NCBI GenBank assembly: GCA_030263715.1
Contig: SZPM01000037.1
Span: 1 to 12,964 of the forward strand
Reading direction: 5' to 3'
DNA: 12,964 bases
Origin: ATM1 sp003577165
GTDB lineage: Bacteria > Armatimonadota > Fimbriimonadia > Fimbriimonadales > ATM1
Below are positions 6,506-12,483 of this stretch, piece by piece. The notes below the pieces were generated by a model. It ran no database searches, was not told where the DNA came from, and worked only from the letters and a program-made list of their open reading frames with translations. The position numbers and the translations under genes were made by a program. Every line of letters begins with the position of its first letter. Position 1 is the stretch's first letter.

Positions 6506-6817
6506 CTAATCGAGGCGGAAGACCTCGTCGAGCCATTCGAGGTCGGCGCCGGGCTGCACGGGTCGGTCGAGGTACGCGGCCATGTGACTCTCCCATCGAG
6601 CAACCGCTTCGGATGCCCCGAGAATCCCCTTTGCCGCATTCCAATCATCGCACTCGAAGATGCCGAATTCATGGCCATCCTTCCACATGAAGATCGAGTA
6701 GTTCCGGATTCCGGCTTCTTTGAGCGCTGCGAGCACATCCGGCCACACTTTGCGGTGCTCTTCGACGTACTCCCGAACCTTGTCCGGTCGAACCCTTAAG
6801 TGGAAGCAGTATCTCAC
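6506..6817 (-). CDS. rhaM: L-rhamnose mutarotase
   Basis: A 103-residue RhaM-family (formerly DUF718) protein that interconverts alpha and beta anomers of L-rhamnose or a related sugar so that isomerase can use it. The start R-Y-C-F-H-L-R-V-x-P-D, the Tyr/His pair in E-Y-V-E-E-H (equivalent to Tyr18 and His22 of the E. coli enzyme), W-P-D-V-x-x-A-L-K-E-A-G-I-R-N-Y-S-I-F, the W-x-x-x-M-A-x-Y segment and the L-x-E-V-F-x-L-D end are all family features. I chose GTG 6817 because it gives the normal family length (E. coli is 104); a TTG at 6862 would add 15 residues with no family match. It is 30 bp upstream of the hydratase on the same strand and divergent from PhyH. No other rhamnose gene is certain here. 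Confidence 0.88.
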   Translation of the reverse strand: MRYCFHLRVRPDKVREYVEEHRKVWPDVLAALKEAGIRNYSIFMWKDGHEFGIFECDDWNAAKGILGASEAVARWESHMAAYLDRPVQPGADLEWLDEVFRLD

Positions 6818-6894
6818 CAAGACGTGTTCGACGGGCGAAGGTGTCAACCTCCCTCGTGGCAATCCGCGGCGCGAATCTTGAATACTGATTGCCC

Positions 6895-7692
6895 GTGGCT
6901 GATCCGAGGTCGAACGGTCTAAGAGCCTTTTACGAAGAGAATGGGTACTTGCTCATTCGCGGCCTCATTCCGCGCGACGAGATCGAACAGATTCGAGATC
7001 GATTTGAACAGATCTGGCGAGAAGGTCAGGAAGGCTACCTGTGGCGGGACGATAGCGGGGAAGTCGTCAACCACTGTGAGAAGTATCCTCGCATAGTTCA
7101 TCCGCAGCGGTTCGACGCGCTTAGCCGGCAGTATCTACTCGATCCTCGAATCACCGATGTCGTGCGGGAATTGTTGGACGATGAGCCGCTTGCAGCGCAA
7201 ACCATGTACTACTGGAAGCCGCCGGGCACCAAGGGCCAAGCGCTTCATCAGGACAACCTCTATTTGCAGGCGGAGAGCGGCGAAGGGTGCATGGCCGCCT
7301 GGCTCGCTATCGACCGAGCAACTGAGGAGAACGGATGCATTCGCGTTGTGCCGGGATCGCATCGTCTCGAACTGCAATGCCCCGAAGAAGCGGATGCGGA
7401 GCGATTTCAGTTCCTCAACTACGTTCCTCCGCCAGAGGGTTTTACGGAGGTCGCGTGCGTGATGGAACCCGGCGACTGTCTCTTCTTCGGTGGGCACACG
7501 ATTCACGGAAGCGATCCGAACCGATCCGCGACTGAGAGCCGCCGATCGCTCATTTGTCATTACATCGGCACGAGATCGAAGGAGTGCGCCGGCTTCTACA
7601 ACCCGCTCCTCGCTATGGACGGTCGTGAGGTGATCGCCGAATCGCCGACTATGGGCAGTCCTTGCGGAGTGTCCTTCGACGGTCCGCATTAA
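6895..7692 (+). CDS. Phytanoyl-CoA dioxygenase (PhyH) family Fe(II)/2-oxoglutarate oxygenase
   Basis: About 265 residues, full length for PhyH-type double-stranded beta-helix oxygenases. The metal triad is visible: H-Q-D (H120/D122 counted from TTG 6889) and H206 in H-T-I-H-G-S. R218 or R219, about 12 residues on, is the likely 2-oxoglutarate-binding arginine. F-Y-E-E-N-G-Y-L-L-I-R-G-L at the start, W-L-A-I-D-R-A-T-E-E-N-G-C-I-R-V-V-P-G-S-H and E-P-G-D-C-L-F-F are classic family blocks. Starts at TTG 6889 or GTG 6895 are both possible; no Shine-Dalgarno is seen for either. It is transcribed away from rhaM and towards HMG-CoA lyase. Environmental bacteria carry many PhyH paralogues acting on small molecules, so the substrate is unknown and need not be phytanoyl-CoA. 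Confidence 0.92.
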   Translation: MADPRSNGLRAFYEENGYLLIRGLIPRDEIEQIRDRFEQIWREGQEGYLWRDDSGEVVNHCEKYPRIVHPQRFDALSRQYLLDPRITDVVRELLDDEPLAAQTMYYWKPPGTKGQALHQDNLYLQAESGEGCMAAWLAIDRATEENGCIRVVPGSHRLELQCPEEADAERFQFLNYVPPPEGFTEVACVMEPGDCLFFGGHTIHGSDPNRSATESRRSLICHYIGTRSKECAGFYNPLLAMDGREVIAESPTMGSPCGVSFDGPH

Positions 7693-7729
7693 CTCCACTT
7701 GGCGCCAGGCGCGGCCGCCGAAGTCGGAG
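7693..7729. terminator. Possible hairpin between convergent genes
   Basis: Directly after the PhyH stop, ctccactt (7693-7700) pairs with aagt-c-ggag (7721-7729, one bulge), enclosing a very GC-rich interior with further self-complementarity. There is no T-tract on either side, so intrinsic termination is uncertain. Confidence 0.3.
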
Positions 7730-7738
7730 GTAATCCGG

Positions 7739-8563
7739 CTAAACGTAAGGGGTGATCACCGCCGCCGCTTGCTCGATGCGATCGAGGTTAACACCCGAGT
7801 CGGATCCGAACTCCGCGACGAGCGCTTCGGTTGCGACGTTTCCCTTCGCCCCGGGCGCGAACGGACATCCACCCACGCCTCCGGTCGAACCATCGAAGAT
7901 GCGTATCCCCGCTTCGAAGGAGCGACGCACGTTGAGAATCGCGTTCCCAAATGTGTCATGGAAGTGCATCGCCACAATGGAGGCCGCGAACCGCGACAGA
8001 AGCCGTTCCAACAGGCGGTCAACGTCCTCCGGAACAGCACGGCCAATCGTGTCTCCGATCGATATTTCGGAACAGCCAATTTCGACCAGTCTGTCGCAGA
8101 CTGCAAGAACGCGATCAGGCTCAATCTTTCCTTCGTAAGGACAATAGAACGCAGTCGAGACGTAACCTCGGACCGGCACCGGCGAACTCGCGACCACGGG
8201 ACGAAGCCGGACGATCGTGTCCTCTATCGAAGCATTGACGTTCTTATGGCTGAACGTCTCGCTCGCTGCTGTGAACACTGCGATCTTATCAACTCGGCAC
8301 GCAACCGCCCTTTCGAGACCCTTCTCGTTCGGTACGAGCGCGGAGTAGCGAACGCCGGGAACCCGATCGATGAGGGTGAACACCTGCTCGGCGTCGGCAA
8401 GTTGCGGAACCCAACGTGGAGAAACGAAAGAGGAAACTTCGATCTCCTGGAGGCCCGCTTTCGAGAGCGCATTCACATACGCGACCTTGACTTCGGTCGG
8501 GACTGTTGCCTGCACGTTCTGCAGCCCGTCGCGTGGCCCCACCTCGACGATCCGAACGTTCAT
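7739..8563 (-). CDS. Hydroxymethylglutaryl-CoA lyase
   Basis: A 274-residue TIM-barrel lyase that cleaves HMG-CoA to acetyl-CoA and acetoacetate, the last step of leucine catabolism (LiuE/MvaB role). Visible features: V-G-P-R-D-G-L-Q-N at the start (R11, D12), S-S-F-V-S-P-R-W-V-P-Q, the metal-ligand region H-F-H-D-T (H200, H202), and the family signature G-G-V-G-G-C-P-F-A-P-G-A-K-G-N with catalytic C233. The ATG overlaps the stop of the biotin-carrier gene as ATGA (8560-8563), so the two are translationally coupled. It is slightly shorter than the usual 285-300 residues but no motif is lost. It converges on PhyH. Confidence 0.96.
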   Translation of the reverse strand: MNVRIVEVGPRDGLQNVQATVPTEVKVAYVNALSKAGLQEIEVSSFVSPRWVPQLADAEQVFTLIDRVPGVRYSALVPNEKGLERAVACRVDKIAVFTAASETFSHKNVNASIEDTIVRLRPVVASSPVPVRGYVSTAFYCPYEGKIEPDRVLAVCDRLVEIGCSEISIGDTIGRAVPEDVDRLLERLLSRFAASIVAMHFHDTFGNAILNVRRSFEAGIRIFDGSTGGVGGCPFAPGAKGNVATEALVAEFGSDSGVNLDRIEQAAAVITPYV

Positions 8564-8982
8564 GAGAGCCGAACGAGCAGATGGCCGAGGTCTACGAGAT
8601 CGCCGACGCTCGCGCCGATCTCGACGACGGTTCCATCGGCTTGAGCCTCGAGCCGATATTCCATTTTCATCGCTTCCAGAACTGCGAGAGTATCTCCCCG
8701 CGAGACCGTGTCTCCGACAGCTACGGGGATTGCGACGACGCGGCCCGTCATGGGAGCCCGCGCAGCGTTCTCGCCTGCTTCGAGTCCTTCTTCAGGCCAA
8801 CCGAATTTGTAAGTCCTCCCGTTTGCGCCGAGCCACAAAGTCGTTCCCGAAAAGGCATAGGCGAAGCGCGTCACGTCACCTGTGACGGTATCGCAGACCG
8901 ATACTCCCTCGGCGTCGACGTCTGTCCTCAGATTCGCAAAGGCGGGAAGTTCGGCGAGTCCTTCCGGAGTCAGGTACTTCAT
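8560..8982 (-). CDS. Biotin-carrier protein of acyl-CoA carboxylase (C-terminal part of MCC alpha)
   Basis: A 140-residue protein with a C-terminal biotinyl domain (about 72-140): A-P-M-T-G-R-V at its beginning and the biotinylation motif E-A-M-K-M with K106, 34 residues from the end as usual. Residues 1-70 (ending L-W-L-G-A-N-G-R-T-Y-K-F) look like the barrel part of the BT domain of methylcrotonyl-CoA carboxylase alpha. It carries carboxybiotin from biotin carboxylase to the carboxyltransferase. The start is ATG 8982, overlapping the upstream biotin carboxylase stop as ATGA. The same frame is open further back to 9351, but that part lies over the biotin carboxylase gene and has no family match. 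It overlaps HMG-CoA lyase by another ATGA. Normal MCC alpha is one polypeptide of about 660 residues. Confidence 0.88.
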   Translation of the reverse strand: MKYLTPEGLAELPAFANLRTDVDAEGVSVCDTVTGDVTRFAYAFSGTTLWLGANGRTYKFGWPEEGLEAGENAARAPMTGRVVAIPVAVGDTVSRGDTLAVLEAMKMEYRLEAQADGTVVEIGASVGDLVDLGHLLVRLS

Positions 8983-10406
8983 GCGAGTTCCCAACTCCCG
9001 ACCGAATTCCAGGGGAATGAGCCGCCGTGGGTCGGTCCCCGCAGCAGGGCGCATGCGGCCGCGATCGCCGCGTCCGGGGTGGGGGGCGTCACGATGTCCA
9101 TGTTGTCGATTGTGCTCGTGGAGAACCGGCCACTCACAAATTCGGGCGATTCCAGAAGGTCTACCAGAAACCCTTGGTTCGTGTTCAATCCGAGGAGAAC
9201 CGTTGCCTTGAGCGCGTCGACGAGTTTCTTTCGCGCGGCTTCGCGATCTTCGGCATGGGCGATGAGTTTTGCGAGCAGCGAGTCGTAACGGCTCGATACA
9301 GTCGCTCCGATTCCGGTGTCGATCCGGATGCCGTCGACGCCTTCGGGCCACTGGAGGCGAAGCACCCTTCCCGAACTCGGCAAGAACTCTGCGTAAGGGT
9401 CCTCTGCATTGAGGCGCGCCTCGATGGCGTGGCCGCGGAATCGGATGTCCTCCTGTTTAGGAAGGCTCACTCCTCCGGCGACCTCGATCTGCATCTGGAC
9501 CAGGTCCAGACCCGTGATGAGTTCCGTCACGGGGTGTTCGACTTGAAGACGTGCATTGACTTCGAGGAAGTAGAACCCCCCTTCTGAGTCCAGCAGAAAC
9601 TCGACTGTGCCGGCGCTGCGATATCCCGTGAGCTCTCCGATCTTGATTGCCGCCGCCATCAGGCGCTGCCTTAGCTCTTTGCTCACCGCAGGGGAAGGGG
9701 ACTCCTCGATGATCTTTTGGTGCCGCCTCTGCAGGCTGCACTCTCTTTCTCCCAGGGCGATGCAGCGCGCGCCATCGCCCATAATCTGGACTTCGACGTG
9801 CCGAGCAGGGTGGATGTATCTTTCCACGATCATTCTCGAGTCGCCGAATGCTGCGTTAGTCTCCCGTTGAGCCGACTCGATGAGATCGCGAATTCCCTCG
9901 AGGTGTTCGATGCGCTTCATCCCTTTGCCGCCGCCGCCCGCAGCAGCCTTCAGCATCAGTGGCGGTCCCAGCGAACGAGCCGCGGCCTCGATCTCCTCGA
10001 CTGAGGTGAACGGCCCGAGGCCCTCCGACGTTGGCACGCCGAGGGCGATGACCGTCTTCCGGGCCTCCGATTTGTCTCCGATCGCGCGCATCGTAGACGC
10101 GGTAGGTCCGAGGAACACGATGCCTTCGCCCTCGCAGGCTTCAGCGAACGCGGGGTTCTCCGCCAGGAAGCCGTACCCCGGGTGAATGGCGTCAGCCTGC
10201 AGTTTCAGCGCCGCAGCGAGGACTTGCTCGATGTCGAGGTAGTCCCCGATCTGCATGGCCTCCCTCTCGGCGTGGGGGGCTCCCTCATCATGCTCCGTGA
10301 AGACGGCGCATGTCCGGATTCCCATTCTCTCGGCCGTTCGGAAGACCCGACAGGCGATCTCGCCTCGGTTCGCGACCAGCAGTTTGGAGATCTTGCGGGC
10401 AGGCAT
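8979..10406 (-). CDS. Biotin carboxylase subunit of acyl-CoA (methylcrotonyl-CoA type) carboxylase
   Basis: A 475-residue ATP-grasp biotin carboxylase that uses ATP and bicarbonate to carboxylate biotin. It opens with K-L-L-V-A-N-R-G-E-I-A-C-R-V-F. It has the H-P-G-Y-G-F-L-A-E-N block, the glycine-rich ATP loop G-G-G-G-K-G-M (157-163), R-R-H-Q-K-I-I-E-E-S-P, and the active-site stretch E-V-N-A-R-L-Q-V-E-H-P-V-T-E (282-295). After the carboxylase fold ends near 445, the tail F-P-W-N-S-V-G-S-W-E-L resembles the start of the BT domain in methylcrotonyl-CoA carboxylase alpha, and the chain then stops. The next gene continues the domain, so this looks like a two-gene LiuD. HMG-CoA lyase downstream supports a leucine-pathway role. 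The start is ATG 10406, with no clear Shine-Dalgarno. Propionyl- or acetyl-CoA carboxylase is the alternative. Confidence 0.94.
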   Translation of the reverse strand: MPARKISKLLVANRGEIACRVFRTAERMGIRTCAVFTEHDEGAPHAEREAMQIGDYLDIEQVLAAALKLQADAIHPGYGFLAENPAFAEACEGEGIVFLGPTASTMRAIGDKSEARKTVIALGVPTSEGLGPFTSVEEIEAAARSLGPPLMLKAAAGGGGKGMKRIEHLEGIRDLIESAQRETNAAFGDSRMIVERYIHPARHVEVQIMGDGARCIALGERECSLQRRHQKIIEESPSPAVSKELRQRLMAAAIKIGELTGYRSAGTVEFLLDSEGGFYFLEVNARLQVEHPVTELITGLDLVQMQIEVAGGVSLPKQEDIRFRGHAIEARLNAEDPYAEFLPSSGRVLRLQWPEGVDGIRIDTGIGATVSSRYDSLLAKLIAHAEDREAARKKLVDALKATVLLGLNTNQGFLVDLLESPEFVSGRFSTSTIDNMDIVTPPTPDAAIAAACALLRGPTHGGSFPWNSVGSWELA

Positions 10407-10420
10407 GCGAGCATCGATTT

Positions 10421-10450
10421 TGCACGGGTGAGGTGGTCAGATGCACGGGT
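10421..10450. promoter_or_regulatory. Direct repeat tgcacgggt, possible operator
   Basis: The 9-mer tgcacgggt occurs at 10421-10429 and 10442-10450, start to start 21 bp, which is about two helical turns. It lies 15 bp upstream of the biotin carboxylase start, between divergent genes, where a regulator would bind. No known regulator motif was recognised. Confidence 0.35.
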
Positions 10451-10514
10451 AGCGGCCTCCGACGGCCCGAACCGACGTAACGCTTCACGGCTTCGACTGT
10501 CAGTACTTTCACCA

Positions 10515-10534
10515 GCGCGCGCAAGGACGCGCGT
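10515..10534. other. Hairpin in the 5' leader of the secreted-protein gene
   Basis: cgcgcg (10516-10521) pairs with cgcgcg (10528-10533) around a 6-nt loop, with a flanking G-T pair, and TTT follows. It ends 9 nt before the Shine-Dalgarno of the next gene, so it could attenuate or stabilise that mRNA, or end a short upstream transcript. Confidence 0.35.
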
Positions 10535-10542
10535 TTACCAAC

Positions 10543-10557
10543 GAGGTGACAAGGATG
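10543..10557 (+). promoter_or_regulatory. Ribosome-binding site fixing the start of the secreted-protein gene
   Basis: GAGGTGA (10543-10549) lies 5 nt before ATG 10555. This picks the ATG that opens directly onto a signal peptide (M-N-K-L-L) over the upstream in-frame codon at 10546. Confidence 0.75.
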
Positions 10558-11355
10558 AACAAACTGCTCATTGCAGCGGTTGCGGGGAGCGCAATTGCGG
10601 CCCCGACTTTTGCCAGTCCGCGGCGCGACAACTTCGATGTGTCGCTCCTACTGACTCGACATCGTCTCGGACTTCCTGAGGCTCTCGCGACTGTTCTGAT
10701 CGCGGATGCGCTCAACCTGGACGTCGACTTCATTCTCAGCACGAAGCGCTCTCTGCGCGCAAACGTTTACGACTTGGCGCCCGTGTTCTACATTCACCGG
10801 ATTACCGGCGACTCGTGTCGGGATATCTGGAACCTGCGTAACAGGAAGCGTGGATGGGGATACGTGCTCGACACGTGCGGAATCGATCCCTGCAACTACG
10901 ACCGCAGCGGTCGCCGATGGCGCTCGCGCGATTGGGATTCAGAGTTCATCGACGGCGTGTGGATGGACCTAATGTTCGACCGTTACGGCCGAAGGTGGCA
11001 GGAGTACTGCTCCCATCGCAAGGCTGGACGATCGTGGCAGGACGTCATCATCGCGGCTCACATCGCGGACCTCGCCGGATGTCGCTGTTCCGACGTCTTC
11101 TCGCGGTATTCGCGGAGTCGCAACTGGGACTCTGTGCGCGCTCAGTTCAACATTTGCGAGCGCTGGGACGAAGTCCATCACGGCGAACGGTGCGACGACT
11201 GCGGATGGCGGCGTGACGGCGCACTCTTCGATGACGGATCCGTGGACTTCGGCGAGGAATACCGCAACGCCGATGCGCGAATCGTGGACATTCGTACCGA
11301 AATCCTCGCCCGAATCGGGCGCGATATGCGGAAATCGCTCGTTAAGGGCCGATAG
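10555..11355 (+). CDS. Secreted Cys/Trp-rich protein with degenerate ~32-residue repeats
   Basis: A 266-residue protein of unrecognised family. Residues 1-20 form a Sec signal peptide (K-L-L then a hydrophobic run, ending A-P-T-F-A, likely cut before S21). The mature part has four related segments in two pairs: about 49-80 with 79-110, and about 126-160 with 159-190. Each follows the pattern [YHW]-I-x-x-x-x-G-x-[ST/C]-x-x-D-[IV], then 8-10 residues with Arg/Ser, then W-x-x-V and a closing hydrophobic-Ile. All nine cysteines lie between residues 88 and 206, including C-G-I-D-P-C and C-D-D-C, so disulfides in the periplasm or outside are likely. The C-terminus (about 225-266) is charged and helical in character. 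It stands alone, divergent from the carboxylase operon, with its own Shine-Dalgarno and terminator. No catalytic motif is visible; a structural or binding role is a guess. Confidence 0.85.
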   Translation: MNKLLIAAVAGSAIAAPTFASPRRDNFDVSLLLTRHRLGLPEALATVLIADALNLDVDFILSTKRSLRANVYDLAPVFYIHRITGDSCRDIWNLRNRKRGWGYVLDTCGIDPCNYDRSGRRWRSRDWDSEFIDGVWMDLMFDRYGRRWQEYCSHRKAGRSWQDVIIAAHIADLAGCRCSDVFSRYSRSRNWDSVRAQFNICERWDEVHHGERCDDCGWRRDGALFDDGSVDFGEEYRNADARIVDIRTEILARIGRDMRKSLVKGR

Positions 11356-11357
11356 AC

Positions 11358-11390
11358 AGCAACCCCCGGCTCTTCGCCGGGGGTGCTTTC
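11358..11390 (+). terminator. Intrinsic terminator after the secreted-protein gene
   Basis: acccccggc (11362-11370) and gccgggggt (11376-11384) form a 9-bp stem with a TCTTC loop. AGC/GCT (11358-11360 with 11385-11387) extends it past one bulged A. A short, imperfect T-rich run (gctttctc) follows. It also lies just beyond the stop of the convergent isomerase gene but has no T-tract in that direction. Confidence 0.78.
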
Positions 11391-12275
11391 TCAACGTGGG
11401 TTGGGAACGTAAGCGCCCCCCCGGCAGGCCTTGAGGTACTCGAGGCCACGAACTTGACCCGTCATCTCGAGTTCGTCTCGATACACTGGATCGTGCCAAC
11501 CCTCGATGTCAATCGCTCCTCGAAAGTCGCCCTTTCTGAGGATCGTGATGATGTCCGTCCAATTCGAATCGCCGAAGCCGGGCGTCCGGTGCCAAACAGA
11601 GGGAATCCCGGAGCGGATGCCTTCGGTTTTGACGATGTCCCAATTGATGGTCGCGTCCTTGCCGTGGATGTGGTAGACGCGGTCCACCCACTTTCGAAGT
11701 TGGGGAATCGGATCAATGAATGAGACCATTTGATGGCAGGGCTCCCATTCGAGGCCGAGCGTCTGCCCCGGCACTGAGTCGAACATCATCTCCCATGCGC
11801 GAGGAGCGTGGGCAATGTTCCATCGCGGCCGCTCCCATGATCCCCCCATGTCGCAGTTTTCGAATGCGATCCGAACTCCTTCTCCGTCCGCGATCTTCGC
11901 GAGTTCTCCGAATACCTCCTTGAACTTCGGGATGGACTCGTCCACAGGTCGGTCCTCGAGGGCGCCCGCAAAACCGCACACGACGTCGCATCGGAAATGC
12001 TTGGCAGAGCGAATGAGGACGGCCCAGTCTGCCGCGGTCTTTTCGTCCTGCAGAGGATTGCCGTAGATCCCGACACTGCTGATGATCGCTTGGTCTCCTA
12101 AAACATCGAGACACTCCTTCGCGGTGGCCTCCAAGTCTACGTCGCCGATGTACTGCCAGAGCGTGAGTTCGAAGGATTCGAAACCATGGGGAACGACTTG
12201 GCGAAGGTAGGCGGCTCCGCTCGCCATCGGCGCGAGAGTTCCGATTCGAATGTCCTGATGGTCGATACGCGACAT
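11391..12275 (-). CDS. Sugar phosphate isomerase/epimerase (xylose isomerase-like TIM barrel)
   Basis: A 294-residue member of the AP endonuclease 2/xylose-isomerase-like TIM-barrel superfamily, which isomerises or epimerises sugars or sugar acids using a divalent metal. Candidate metal ligands lie on successive strands: E139 in R-I-A-F-E-N, E176/E178 and H181 in L-E-W-E-P-C-H, H202/H204 in Y-H-I-H-G-K-D, and E258 in A-I-D-I-E-G-W. There is no signal peptide. The start is ATG 12275 with only a weak AGG upstream. It converges on the secreted-protein gene and is divergent from the DUF1800 gene. In such genomes these enzymes often sit with sugar dehydrogenases, but none is visible here, so the substrate is unknown; with rhaM nearby, deoxysugar or uronate metabolism is possible. 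Confidence 0.88.
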   Translation of the reverse strand: MSRIDHQDIRIGTLAPMASGAAYLRQVVPHGFESFELTLWQYIGDVDLEATAKECLDVLGDQAIISSVGIYGNPLQDEKTAADWAVLIRSAKHFRCDVVCGFAGALEDRPVDESIPKFKEVFGELAKIADGEGVRIAFENCDMGGSWERPRWNIAHAPRAWEMMFDSVPGQTLGLEWEPCHQMVSFIDPIPQLRKWVDRVYHIHGKDATINWDIVKTEGIRSGIPSVWHRTPGFGDSNWTDIITILRKGDFRGAIDIEGWHDPVYRDELEMTGQVRGLEYLKACRGGAYVPNPR

Positions 12276-12483
12276 GGCCTGACCATACCCGCGCGGTCGT
12301 GACCCCCAGCGCGGGCTCCCGGTGTCGCCGTCGCCTTCCGATCGGGCTATCAGTCCCGTCCGGCCCGGTGGCCTGGCGCAAGGATTCCGAGTCCCCAGAA
12401 AATTCTGCGCGACTTTCGGAATTCCGTGTTACTCTATACAGATGATGGGGAGCAGTTCTGAGGAGCTGCGGGGAGGATCACCC
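12276..12483. promoter_or_regulatory. Divergent promoter region with palindrome and -10-like box
   Basis: A 208-bp gap between divergent genes. Towards the DUF1800 gene, TATACA (12435-12440) could be a -10 element, but the -35 position is poor. A perfect 10-bp palindrome CGGAATTCCG (12417-12426) lies just upstream and may be an operator. No clear promoter was found for the isomerase gene. Confidence 0.35.

Noticed and set aside
6842..6847. Perfect TTGACA on the minus strand as a rhaM promoter
   Set aside because: No -10 element lies at 16-18 bp, and the position would put transcription start inside or after the rhaM start codon.
7769..8644. 291-codon open frame on the plus strand
   Set aside because: Antisense to HMG-CoA lyase, whose catalytic signature is complete. 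The antisense product shows no recognisable features.
8983..9351. Upstream extension of the biotin-carrier frame
   Set aside because: It lies wholly over the biotin carboxylase gene, reads as Arg-rich low-quality protein, and the ATG at 8982 with its ATGA overlap is a better start.
10288..10524. Short minus-strand frame (78 codons) starting with TTG in front of biotin carboxylase
   Set aside because: More than half lies over biotin carboxylase in another frame, and there is no Shine-Dalgarno or family match. I treat the gap as regulatory.
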